From the NCBI GenBank assembly GCA_019454045.1, contig SKCR01038876.1:124001-188000 (forward strand): a stretch of DNA of 64,000 nucleotides, in the 5' to 3' direction. Under the pieces are notes generated by a model. It was given only the letters and a program-made list of their open reading frames with translations. It was not told where the DNA came from and did no database searches. Positions within the stretch are counted from its first letter, which is position 1; each line of letters starts with the position of its first letter. Below are positions 47,202 through 57,071 of this stretch, piece by piece. This DNA comes from Zanthoxylum bungeanum (taxonomy: Eukaryota; Streptophyta; Magnoliopsida; Sapindales; Rutaceae). A program made the position numbers and the translations under genes.

Positions 47202-48640
47202 ATGAGACGAACCAGAAGCTTTGATGTCTGACCGCTTGACCCAGAAATTGAAAAAACCATCAGATAATTAATAAGGGAAATGGGAGAAGGCCAAGAAGCA
47301 ATCGTTAATATGGAACCTGAACTGTTGGAAGTTGCACCATCAATTTCCATTCGAGACATAACCATTCCTGTGGTTGACGACTTCATTTCATGTATTGTAC
47401 TTCCTTCATTACCAGCAAATGCGTGTGACATCAAAACATGCATTCAGATGATTCAGTAATCAGTTCAGTTCGGGGGGAATGCAACTGAAGATCCTAATGC
47501 CCATGTCAGCAACTTCCTGGAAGTTTGCGGTACTTTCAATTACAATCGAGCAGCTGAAGAAGCAATGAGACTATGAGTTTTTCCATATTCCTTGAAAGAC
47601 AGAGCAAAAGCTTGGCTACATTCACTACCAGTAGGTTCCATCACAACTTGGAACACTCTAGCCACAAAATTCCTTGCAAAGTACTTTCCACCAGCCAGAA
47701 CTGCAAAGTTGAGGAATGACATCACATCCTTTATGCAACAAGATTCAGAATCCCTCTGCGAAGCTTGGGAAAGATTTAAGGATTTACTTCAAAAATGTCC
47801 TCACGATGAAATTGCAAAGTGGCTACAAGTCCAAACCTTCTACAATGGACTTTCTGGAATAATGAGAACCACAATTGATGCTGCTGCTGGAGGTGCTTTA
47901 ATGGAAAAATGAGAAGATCAAGCCTAGGATCTAATTGAAGAAATGGCTAACAATAATTTATTATGGCCAACGGAAAGGAGCTTGATCCAACGAATTGCTG
48001 GATTTTATGAAGTTGGAGCCAACACAGCAGTGAATGCCAAACTGGATCAGATATGCAAATTCATGGAAACTCTCAGCATGCATGGTAATGCTGGATTTAC
48101 AAGTTCACCGTATGGAGTAGCACCAGAGCCAAACCAACATAAAGAAACAGTGAATTATGTCAATAATTTCAACAGAAAGGGGAAAAATCCATATTCCAAT
48201 ACTTACAATCCAGGGTGTAGAAATCATCCCAATTTCGCATGGAGCAACAATTCAGGTCAAATGAACAATCCACCATCAGGATTCCAAAAACAAAGCCAGG
48301 AGCATGAAAAGGAACCAGGAATAGTGGAAGTGTTGGCCCGGTTAAAAAAATATGATGCCATGTTTCAAAATCAGGCAGCATTAATTCAAAATCAAGCAGC
48401 ATCAAATGAAGCAATGTTTCAAGCCCAATCATCATTGAATCAAAGCTTAACTGCTTCTATAAAAGCACTGGAGAATCAAATTAGACAACTGGCCAAGTTC
48501 AGAGTTACAGACCGCCAGGTAACCTTCCTAGCAACACTGAACCAAATCCAAGAAACATGGGGAAGGAGCAATTACATGTCATCATTTTAAAAAATGGTAC
48601 TGAAATTACAAAGATGTTGGAATCAAGGCACCTATTGAAG
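47202..48640 (+). pseudogene. AthP gag
   Basis: It starts at ATG 47202 (MRRTRSFDV). The frame is kept for about 1.3 kb despite in-frame stops (47229 TGA, then near 47265, 47457, 47574, 47910 and 47923). Motifs: EDPNAHVSNFLEVCGTF, VFPYSLKDRAKAWL, ITTWNTLATKFLAKYFPP, LCEAWERFKDLLQKCP, GAGGALMEK-like, and later NYVNNFNRKGKNPYSNTY and LENQIRQLAK. After a frameshift near 48500 it reads RPPGNLPSNTEPNP, the conserved end of Athila gag. Capsid function, inactivated by nonsense changes. Confidence 0.9.
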
Positions 48641-49325
48641 AAGTTCCAAAAGAAAGCAGTGAAGCAGTTCCACAGATGGAGGAAAAAGAAGCAAAGGAAA
48701 AAGAGCAAGAAATAATCACTCTACCTCCACCTTTTCCACAGCGTCTCCAGAAAAACAAATTGGACAAGCGGTTTGCTCGATTTCTGGAGATCTTTAAAAA
48801 GCTGCATATCAATATTCCATTTGCAGAAGCGTTGGAACAAATGCCTAGCTATGTGAAATTCATGAAAGACATTCTTTCACGAAAGCGATGATTGGGAGAT
48901 TACGAGATAGTAGCATTGACAGAAGAGTGCAGCGCCATCATTCAGAGGAAACTTCCCCAAAATTTGAAAGATCAACTTGCTGATAAAACGCTCGTATTTC
49001 CGAGAGGTGTAGTTGAGGATGTGCTGGTCAAGGTTGACAAATTTATTTTCCCAGCAGATTTTATTGTCCTTGATATGGAGGAAGATGAAGACATGCCCAT
49101 TATCCTCGGGAGACCATTCTTGGCTACTGGGCGAACCATTATTGATGTACAAAAATGAGAACTAACCATAAGGGTACAAGACCAAGAAGTAACATTCAAT
49201 GTTTTAAAAGCCATAAATTTCCTGGATGACGAAAAGAATGAGGAATGTTTTAGACTTGATATGATACATAGTACCATCCAGAACTCCAATGCAATGCAAA
49301 GTTATACTTAAAAACTATATGTGAA
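48641..49325 (+). pseudogene. AthP protease region
   Basis: FLEIFKKLHINIPFAEALEQ and MPSYVKFMKDILSRKR lead to an in-frame stop at 48889, then EECSAIIQRKLPQNLKD and FIVLDMEEDEDMPIILGRPF, the gypsy aspartic-protease family C-terminal signature (ILGRPFLATGRTIIDV). The linker DEKNEECFRLDMI follows. The active-site DTG/DLG motif is not seen: the frame passes from KVDKFIFPADF to the flap without it. RT does not follow. Confidence 0.82.
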
Positions 49326-49746
49326 GCCTGAAGATAAAGTGTACTGCGTACTGAAGAAACATATTCTTGCACTACAAGCAACAGAAGAGAAACAGTTCCA
49401 CCAGCTCAAAGAATTTGAGGAATTTCACATACAATCTTTTGAGAATGCCAAATTGTAAAAAGAAAAGGCCAAAAAGAGACATGATGAGAAGTTAGTGCAC
49501 ATACATCTGGAACCAGGACAGAAGGTACTGTTAAACAAATCAAGGATGAAATTCTTCCCATGGAAGCCAAAATCACAGTGGTCAGGTCCATTTGTGATCA
49601 CCAAGGTTTTACCAGACAGAGCTGTTGCGATACAAGATCCCTACTCCAACAAAACATTCAAGGTTAAAAACAAGTGTGTTAAGCACTACTGGGGAGAATC
49701 ATTTGAGCGACAAAAAGAAAGTGTCACACTTTCAAATCCAGCCTAA
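49326..49746 (+). pseudogene. AthP integrase C-terminal remnant
   Basis: After the deletion junction (about 49325-49385) the frame reads FHQLKEFEEFHIQSFENAKL, stop, then KAKKRHDEKL, LEPGQKVLLNKSRMKFFP, KPKSQWSGPFVITKVLPD and FKVKNKCVKHYWGE. This is the integrase C-terminal (GPF/Y-like) module of Athila. RT, RNase H and the catalytic core of integrase are absent, so AthP could move only in trans. Confidence 0.85.
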
Positions 49747-49884
49747 CGTTCGAGAAGTCACGTCTAGCTGATGACGTTAAACTTAGAGCTCGCATGGAGG
49801 CAACCCATGCAATTTTTATATATATTGTGATCTGGTGTGTTTTATTTTTTTGTGTTTAATTTTTGCAGGATAAGTCATTTCAGG
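49747..49884 (+). promoter_or_regulatory. Post-integrase leader with candidate 3' splice site
   Basis: It contains the conserved Athila motif TGGAGGCAACCCATGC, then a T-rich tract ending TTTTTGCAG at 49861-49868. This resembles a plant 3' splice site and sits 16 bp before the ATG at 49885. It fits expression of a downstream ORF from a spliced subgenomic RNA, as proposed for env-like ORFs of Athila; the use of this site here is inference. Confidence 0.5.
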
Positions 49885-50349
49885 ATGGAAGAAGTTTTCA
49901 CAAATATTCACAAGCAATTTACTTCTCTCCCTAAAAAATCTCTAATGAAAGTCAACAAAGCTCACTTGGAACGGATGAGACTACTGATGATCAAAGGTAT
50001 TCCAACTGATATTCGTTGGATTATTGAAGCACGGGTCCGATTGGCAGGTGAGTCTTCTAACTCTTTTATTTCACATCTGCCTGGTTTTGGAAGAAGCACC
50101 TATGCAAAGAAACGTAGAGCTAAGCAAATAGGTGTTTGTTACAAATGTGCAAGCTGGAATTACAATACTCGTTATCATTATTTGGGAATGGTGTCTGATA
50201 ATCGCGAAGATAAGATTAAATTCATTTTGGGTGGCTTGATTAAGGATTCTTTAGATGATATATCTTCAACTCTTGAGACGCATCCCAATGGATATGTTCA
50301 TATAGCTATCCGCAAATTACATACACAATTTCAAAAAGAAAGACAATAG
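49885..50349 (+). CDS. Unrecognised ORF downstream of Athila integrase
   Basis: It is 154 codons from ATG 49885 (MEEVFTNIHKQFTSLPKK) to TAG 50347-50349, uninterrupted although the surrounding gag and pol carry many stops. The product is basic, with a central KKRRAKQIGVCYKCASWNYN segment (one CxxC) and a C-terminal part (DKIKFILGGLIKDSLDD). I see no signal peptide, membrane helix or known domain. It lies between the integrase end and the LOG-like sequence, where an env-like ORF would sit. It could be an Athila ORF3 remnant or part of the captured gene. I do not recognise it. Confidence 0.55.
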   Translation: MEEVFTNIHKQFTSLPKKSLMKVNKAHLERMRLLMIKGIPTDIRWIIEARVRLAGESSNSFISHLPGFGRSTYAKKRRAKQIGVCYKCASWNYNTRYHYLGMVSDNREDKIKFILGGLIKDSLDDISSTLETHPNGYVHIAIRKLHTQFQKERQ

Positions 50350-50680
50350 TTAAGTCTCGGGAATCTGACTCAAAAAGACCATGTTTTCCAATTTATAAGA
50401 AAATTGGATGGGAAGCTTGTCCCTGACGCATAGACGTCAATCAAGCCGCTACATTTCTTGTACATATTATATCTCTTTGTTTTTTCATAATAATTGTGAT
50501 TTATTTTGTTCTTTTCTTTTATTTTCTCCGACAGGATCCAGAACTTTTTGACTATCACGATTTATTTTACTGTTAACTAATAATTATCATTTGGCAAGTA
50601 CTAGTGCTATTATTTTACTCACCCTTTTCAGGTGTTATAAATTCAACTCATCATTACACTTTTGAAGACATCCATAGTAA
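50350..50680 (+). other. Spacer between unknown ORF and LOG-like sequence
   Basis: This is T-rich, non-coding sequence with two further 3'-splice-site-like ends: TTTTCTCCGACAG at 50522-50534 and ACCCTTTTCAG at 50621-50631. It may be intron-like sequence or simple leader. I see nothing else. Confidence 0.45.
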
Positions 50681-51337
50681 AACATAGAAGCCACTTCAAG
50701 AAGACGAGTTGAAAACATCTGTGTGTTTTGCGATACTAGTGTTGGTGTTAAGCCACAATACGTAGAAGCAGCACATGAATGTGGTCGAGTCTTAGCTGCA
50801 AGGAATATGCACTTAGTATATGGCGGAGCCAATCTTTGACTTATGGGGATCGTTTCAAAAGCTTTACAAGAGGGAGGCAGTCACGTTTTGGGAATCATCC
50901 CAAAACCCTTGGCAGAAGCAAATCTTATTGGACCATCAAACGGAGATGAACTGATCGTGTCAGGTATGTCTGAACGACTGGTAGAAATGATTAACCGTGC
51001 TGATGCTTTTACTACTTTGCCAGGTGGCTTGGGTACATTGGAGGAAAGTTTTACAGTGTTATCTTAGGCGAACCTGAACATACACCAGAAATCGCTTGGA
51101 CTGTACAACGTTGAGGGATTTTATGATTTTCTTTGTGTGTTTCTTGATGATGCCTGAAGAAATGGGTTCGTGTCAAAACCTATGAAAGAACTCATATTCA
51201 CTGCCAGAACTGCTCCTGATCTAATTGACCAAATCCTAGCCTATGAACCACAAATTGACCATATCCTTTCAAAGATAAATTGGTCCGAGGACGATCGTGG
51301 TAAGAGGCGTCAGATTAATCTGGATCTTAACCTTTAA
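50681..51337 (+). pseudogene. LOG-like (cytokinin riboside monophosphate phosphoribohydrolase) gene captured by a retrotransposon
   Basis: One reading frame spans about 218 codons. It opens ENICVFCDTSVG (compare the family's ICVFCGSS), then LVYGGANL, stop, LMGIVSKALQEGG (family: YGGGSxGLMG), HVLGIIPKPL, GMSERLVEMINRADAF and the signature PGGLGTLEE at 51020-51046, which with the Arg of SER..EM forms the nucleotide-hydrolysing site in LOG enzymes. It continues NIHQKSLGLYNVEGFYDFL and FTARTAPDLIDQIL and ends with a non-family tail finishing NLDLNL. Three in-frame stops (50837 TGA, 51065 TAG, 51155 TGA) and lack of a start Met make it a pseudogene. There are no introns, although plant LOG genes normally have several. 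LOG releases active cytokinin bases in the cytosol. Confidence 0.85.
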
Positions 51338-52663
51338 CTTTTCGTGTAGAATTTCAGTTAACCAGGTACTATCTTCTAAACTCTTCTTCTAATGTTTAAG
51401 ACATTGGGGACAATGTCTCATTTAGGTTTGGGGGAGGGAATTAGTTGATCAGTATCTTGTTTTTAGTTGTGTGTTGTTTTTATTTTTAGTCCAAATTTTT
51501 TCGAAAAATACAAAAAAATTTAAAAATTAAAAAAATTAAAAAAATATTTTGTGTTTTTATTTTTATTTTGACTAAAAGGTGAAATCGGTAAGAGATAGCT
51601 GTGTAAGGAGTTTCCACTCCTGAGACGTATCTCAAACTTATTTCGGAACAAGTTAATTTTTGTTTATTTCCTTTTAAATTATTTAATTTGTAAATTCTCC
51701 ATAAAATTGACTAAAATGAATCTTCATATGCTCAGTTAGTATGTATTATCAACATGCATGGTAACATACAGACATAAGATGTAATTGAAAAGTTTGTAAT
51801 ATTCAGTGCTCTAGTTTAATTGGAGGAAGCATCTCAAAAAGTGATGGAGTAAAAAAAAAAAACGTTTGAGATCCGAGTTATTAAGTCTGTAAGACCTAGT
51901 GCCCTAAAGCCAACTGGTTTGGGAGTCACTGGCCCAAAGCTCATTACATGGATCAAGGATGTTGCAAAAATATATATATATATGAAGTCTGAGTAATTAA
52001 GTCCGTAGGGGTGTCTTAACACCTAGTGCCCTAAAGCCAACTGGTTTGGGAGCCACCAACCCAACACTCGCTACAAAGATGGAAGATATTGTATATAAAT
52101 AAATAAATAAAAATCAAGAAAAAATCAAGAAAAAAAATTAGAAAAAAAAAAAAAATTATTCCATTGCTTAAAAAAAATGTGTGAATTCTAATATAACTTT
52201 AGGACAAAAATATTACTCTTTTTTCAACTGCACTTGTGACTATTGTGGGCAAAATCAGTTGATTAATATTTTGTTGGCTGTGTATATGGAGAATGGTAAA
52301 AATAATCGGAGAATTTACCTATTCGGTAATTTAGAAAGAAACAAAACAATTATTGACTTAGATAAGAAGTTTCACCCGTTTAGTTACTAACTTTTTTATT
52401 ATCTTTTCTCTTGTCTTTTTGCTTTTGTGTGCATTAGTTTTACTATCTTTTTACTTTTATAAGACGTTTGTGGGTATCGTCGCTGTAAACCCTCATGAGA
52501 CTACAACTCGTCCACTAGGGACACATAGAGGTTTAAAGGCTTGTTGCATACGCTAAATGGAACCGTGATCTCTACGAAAGTGGCTTAGTTTAATTTTAAT
52601 TGTTTCTTGTATTTTATTTTGTTGTTTTTCTCGAGGACTAGCCAAATGATAGGTTTGGGGGTG
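51338..52663 (+). other. AthP tail: hairpin, direct repeats and polypurine tract
   Basis: GACATTG-GGGA-CAATGTC (51402-51419) is a perfect inverted repeat just before GGTTTGGGGGAGGG. A pair of ~75-bp direct repeats around CCTAAAGCCAACTGGTTTGG lies at 51875-51947 and 51990-52072. The tract AGGTTTGGGGGTG at 52651-52663 is the polypurine tract before the 3' LTR. The short open frame at 52181-52390 has no homology I know. AthM carries the same tail on the opposite strand. Confidence 0.8.
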
Positions 52664-53322
52664 TGATGAGCGGAAAATATATCAATATTTACCGCCCCTT
52701 TTACTTAATATTTTGTTTAGTTTCTCAAGTTTTGTGAACGTTTTGATATGTTTTAGTTTATTTTGCAGATAAAATAATATTGGGACTCAATGAAATCATT
52801 TAGGATGAAATATGGGTCAAATAAGGGTAAATATTGCACTTGACATATTAATTTTGGACATTGGAAACTTGAAAGGGCGTTTTAACGAAGTGCAGTTTTG
52901 GAAATTCAAATTTTGCGCAAGTTTGGTATTTTGGCCATAACTGTCTCATCCGATATTCGATTGAGCCGATTCAAGTTTTAGATTAAAGAAAACTCAGAGA
53001 TCTACGACTTTGAAGCTTTAACTATTTTCGAAATCTGAAGATGTCATGACCGAAATTGATGAAACTTCCAGAAGTGTGTTGTGTGTAATTATTAAAGTCA
53101 TTTTCAAAGTAAAAAATAAATTAATAAATAAATAATAAAAATTATCAAATCACCACCAAACATGATAGCAATTAGTGGAGCAATTAATAATGGATTTGGT
53201 GGAGCAATTAGTGAAGCAATTAATAATGGATTCGGTGGAGCATTTGATGGAGGCAAAATTTTGCCTATAAATACCAAGACATTTCATTTGTAAATTCATA
53301 CTTTCTTCTAAGGAATTACGGA
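52664..53322 (+). repeat. AthP 3' LTR, truncated
   Basis: It aligns with the 5' LTR from TGATGAGCGG through the TATA box (CTATAAATA at 53275-53283) to TCTTCTAAGGAATT, then stops. R-U5 is deleted and the sequence passes directly into the CopE leader. Insert-sized differences (AATTAGTGAAGCAATTAATA) reflect a small duplication near 53205. Confidence 0.88.
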
Positions 53323-53893
53323 AATGGTTTAGGCTCAAATATAATCCAAGACTAAAATTTGGCACAACCAAGCCCATTAGCCCAATTACAACAAATTAAA
53401 TTAATATATCATTCCAAATTACACATTAATTCAATTGAAGTGTAATTAACACAATTAATTAATTAATCTAGTTTTTCCAAAACACTAATTAATCAAATTA
53501 ATCACGATTAACATCTAATTCATGTCCAACACAAATTAAAGCACAATCAATCCATTCCAACATGCTTCACACTCACGGCAATACATGAAATAACACCCAA
53601 TTTTGATTTCAATCCAATTAAATCAATAATCAATATTCATTTCATGCTGTTAAGAGATCCAATTGCTAATTTTCAAAAAATCACCATGAGTCCTCCTAGG
53701 GTAGTTTTCGGCCAAGCATGGATTTTGGGAATTTTTGATCTAATAAATTTATCACAAATCCAATTATATACAAATCCAATTCAACATCATATAAACTCAA
53801 CCAAACAATCAATTTAGGAAAAATCAAACTCCAAGCACAAAATCCACAAATTAAAGTCCATAAACCCTATAAATTAAATCATGCTTAGATCTC
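53323..53893 (-). other. CopE leader, non-coding
   Basis: This A+T-rich leader's distal end (53340-53480) matches the CopD leader at 19350-19470 in reverse orientation. No ORF. It is truncated at 53322/53323. Confidence 0.7.
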
Positions 53894-53905
53894 GCTCTGA
53901 TACCA
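53894..53905 (-). promoter_or_regulatory. CopE primer binding site (initiator tRNA-Met)
   Basis: A perfect TGGTATCAGAGC on the minus strand, 2 bp from the LTR end. It identifies the primer for the whole CopD/CopE family, whose other copies here lack the site. Confidence 0.92.
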
Positions 53906-54703
53906 CTTGTTAGTGTCCTACACATGCCACGGGATCTCTAAGAGTGATTATTGAGTGAATTAATCAAGAAAGTTGCGGAATACTTACATTGATCGGATTT
54001 AGGATTTCAAAAAATTCCATGGATGTTGAAGCTTCCAAGCTCATGGGTGAGTATCTCTATCACCTTCATTTGACTCTCTTATATGCTAGCAAGAACAAAA
54101 GGAACAAATTTTATCCCCCAAGGAGAAGCAAATTCGCCCAAAAGAGTGGGAAGCAATCGGCTCCTCTAATAATGAGGACATTCGGCCAAGTCTTCAAAAG
54201 ACAAGGCAGTGACCAATTCGGCCGAATCATCAAAGAAAAGCAAAATTGCTTTCTTTCGGCCAATCAAAAACAGAGGCCAATTTCATTCTTTTGAAAGAAG
54301 CCGAATCGTCCAGATCAAAAGAAGAAGAAATAATTGATTTTCTGTCGGCCAAGGCGCAATGAGAGAGAGAGAGAGAGCATTTTGGTTTCTTTTTATATGT
54401 TTTCTAAAAACAACAACTACTAATTTTGACTTCCAAAGCCATTTAATTTAAGTTGGTTGTTGTGTGCATTTAAGTCATCCAATTACTATTCCAACTATTT
54501 CCTTCATAAAATGACTACAAATTGAGAGTGGGCTGTTGAGAGTGCGCACACATGTGGGGGCAAGTGCGAGAGCAGTTGCGGGCACATCCACGGCAGTTAC
54601 GAGAGGCAGTTGGCGTGTACTCGCGTGTGTGTGTGTGGCTGGCACCCATTGGGCCAGCAAACCCTAGGGCAGTAGGGGTGTAACTGCCACTATATATATG
54701 TAT

Positions 54704-54798
54704 GTGAAACCATGCGAGAAAAAAAGGAAGGAGGGCATAGACACAAGACTAATGAGTGAATGTTCTTGAGAGCCTTTGCATGTGAACATAATTCCTTG
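54704..54798 (+). repeat. Left arm of 95-bp inverted repeat
   Basis: GTGAAACCATGCG...ATAATTCCTTG. Nearly identical to the reverse complement of 55513-55607. The sequence on both sides of the arms differs. Confidence 0.88.
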
Positions 54799-55250
54799 GA
54801 CAGTGTTACCAAGTAAGGCATTACTGCTACCTTGGCTTGAATGAAAAACTGATTCCCCAAAATCAACTCAAAGTCGTCCAAAGGTACTGCCATCAGCGTG
54901 CATGACCCCTGCCACTGTCCAAGCTGTAGCGTTACACCCGCAACCGTGCCTTGAACTTGCTTCACTGTCGAGTTGACCGCCTTTATGCTACTCCCCGATT
55001 TAGCCAATTCGAGGCCCAACTTCTCGGCAACTTCAACCGCAACAAAGTTGTGTGTAGCCCCAGTGTCCACCATCGCCCTCACTGCCTTCCCACGAATGAG
55101 AACAAGTTGAATATTGTATTGTATTCCACATGTGTAGCCCCAAGTAGGTTTCTTCCCTCACTACCTTCCCACGAATGAGAACAATCTCAATTTGCCTTCC
55201 CACGATCGCCCTCACTGCCTTCTCACAAGTTGTGTTAGATCCCAACTAAT
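54799..55250 (-). pseudogene. Chromovirus-like aspartic protease fragment
   Basis: Minus-strand ALVRAMVDTGATHNFVAVE-type sequence (active site DTG at about 55065-55075), KLGLELAKSGSSIKAVNS, QLGQWQGSCTLMAVPLDDF and ELILGNQFFIQAKVAV are the gypsy RVP_2 family. Upstream of it (55085-55220) the GGGAAGGCAGTGAGGG segment is repeated three times with variations, which looks like duplication during repair. No RT follows. Confidence 0.82.
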
Positions 55251-55512
55251 TGCATTCAATTTGTTGGCTCTGATACCAGTTGTCACACGGCAAAATTTGA
55301 ACCCCAAATTTCTCTAGCCAAGTGCGGCACTAAGTCCCCACAACTTAGTTAGCCTTCTCCTCTCAGTAAGCGCACACACCACAAGCAATTACTAGCAATG
55401 TTCTCACACCCTCACGGCCAACATACAAACAAGCATACATCAAGTGAATACAATACACACCCAAGCATTACAGGACAAAGCCCAACCTTCTTATTAATTA
55501 CCAAATCAATTA

Positions 55513-55607
55513 CAAGGAATTATGTTCACATGCAAAGGCTCTCAAGAACATTCACTCACTAGTCTTGTGTCTATGCCCTCCTTCCTTTTTTTCTCGCATG
55601 GTTTCAC
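55513..55607 (-). repeat. Right arm of 95-bp inverted repeat
   Basis: Minus-strand copy of the R-U5 start of the fragment LTR. It is joined to CopE LTR sequence immediately right of 55607. Confidence 0.88.
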
Positions 55608-57071
55608 TTTCAAAATTCAAGTTTAATGAGACTACACACTTTGGGCTCAGATTCGTTTAATCCGATTAAACGAATTTTCCATCGTGACATAATTAAATCT
55701 AATTTAATTAAACAATTATGCCTCGCAAAATTATTATTAAAGTCGCTTATGAATTAATTCTAAATTAATTCGTTCGCTGGAATTAAAATCCAATTTTAAT
55801 TCCGCTATGAAATCCAATTTCAAATAATATATCTAATATATTATTTTAGCCCAATTTAAATAAATTAAATAGTAAAATCTAATTCAACTATTAAATTTAC
55901 TTTACCGATTAATACAAAATAATCGCGTTCTCTCTTCTCGACAAATTTAATCCCAGATAAATTCTCGACGCAATTAATCCGAGATTAATTCTCTCTCTTG
56001 AAAATTAATCCCAGATTAATTTTATGTTCGAGTCAAATATCATTGGTGAATCTTTGGGATGCGACCCAAGAGATCCCTGGATATGTTGGTAGTAAATTCG
56101 GTAATCAGACTATCCGAACACGTGCGTATCCGGTACCATGTACTTACCGATTTACAAGACACGGTTGGCTTCTAGCAAAGCATCGTGCCTACCAAATTCT
56201 CCATAAATATTCTTCTACGGAATAGGAGATCTTTGTCAGGTGTAGTATACGTAGTATTACGCATTACGATCCAGTATCGGATTTCACATGCTAGGCCTGG
56301 GGGCTGGAGTTGTGTCTGCCCCGTACGAAGCATATATCAGATTACTAGCAACTAGTCTCTTTATGATCGGAAAGTCATGACCTAGTCATACTTCCCCGAT
56401 GGCTATAGCACTTAGAGTACTAGTTTTGTATCCCTGCGTGATCATCAACTCTATATGACTGAAGTGATACTTCCATCTTGACATCACACCCAATACACTA
56501 CGATTCTCAGTATACCCAGAAGAGGCGTACACAGAACCTGTTAAACCCTTGGACGACCAAAACCAAAGTATATTGATTGTCGCAAGTATTAGCGATGCAA
56601 GTCTCAAGTTAAGACCAAATACACATACCCTGATTCGGATTCCCATAGACACATAGTCACAGTACCAATGGGATTCCGAGGGGTATATCCAGAGCGAAGC
56701 TCTTTCCGTACCATCGGTAAACAGAACCTCCTATTACACTTGCATGAGTATCCAATACCCAAATATATGAGAACTATGTCGTTACGCTTCCATAACACGC
56801 ACAAGTGTAATACTAGTCTATTCTGCATTATCGATGTCCAGTCTTTATAATATTACGACTAGGGATATTTAATGATTAAACCTTTGTGGATTAATATTGT
56901 CTCATATCTTATTAATCCGGAACTAATCATAAAGACTTTTATCATTTATGTATATCTGAGTAATCCAATTACAAATGATAAAAGAGCAATTTCCTTTGTC
57001 ACATAGTTAATTTGTACAACAACACCATGTTTTGTACAAATAGTGATGTTATTGGTCATAATTATCCAACA

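Larger units (their letters stand above)
45028..53322 (+). mobile_element. AthP: Athila-like Ty3/gypsy element with a captured LOG-like gene
   Basis: It has a 5' LTR (45028-47070), a tRNA-Asp PBS (47077-47094), gag, protease, a deletion of RT/RNase H/integrase core, the integrase C-terminus, an unknown ORF (49885-50349), an LOG-like pseudogene (50681-51337), a tail with hairpin and PPT, and a truncated 3' LTR (52664-53322). Athila identity rests on the PBS, the gag/protease sequence style, the post-integrase GGAGGCAACCCA motif and the tail. The right target duplication is lost in a deletion. Confidence 0.87.
54534..55607. mobile_element. Rearranged chromovirus-like gypsy fragment inside the CopE LTR
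   Basis: Left: a plus-oriented LTR piece starting TGTTGAGAGTGCGC with TATA box (TATATATATG at 54691-54700) to 54798. Middle: minus-oriented protease sequence. Then a minus-oriented PBS (55267-55278, TGGTATCAGAGC) and a minus-oriented LTR 3' part (55281-55607). The two LTR pieces share 95 bp as an inverted repeat (54704-54798 and 55513-55607). Ends are approximate. Confidence 0.7.
53323..57071 (-). mobile_element. CopE: CopD-family copia remnant (leader, PBS, 5' LTR)
   Basis: On the minus strand: LTR (57071 to 53908), PBS TGGTATCAGAGC (53894-53905), then 570 bp of leader that ends at the junction with the truncated AthP LTR. No coding region remains. The LTR matches the CopD 3' LTR and the solo LTR, apart from an inserted chromovirus-like fragment at about 54534-55607. 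Confidence 0.85.
53908..57071 (-). repeat. CopE 5' LTR with inserted fragment
   Basis: The minus strand reads TGTTGGATAATTATGACC at 57071 and GGACACTAACA at 53908. After removing ~1.08 kb of foreign sequence the LTR is ~2.09 kb. Hairpin repeats lie at 55940-56025, and a TATATAAAAAG-like TATA and (CT)n tract at 54360-54400. The downstream CGGCCGA motifs match the solo LTR. Confidence 0.87.

Noticed and set aside
50681..51337. A resident host LOG gene
   Set aside because: Bounded on both sides by Athila sequence (integrase end and polypurine tract/3' LTR), without introns or its own flanks.
54704..55607. A foldback DNA transposon or MITE suggested by the inverted repeat
   Set aside because: The arms are LTR R-U5 sequence next to a PBS and a gypsy protease, and the outer ends are not symmetric.
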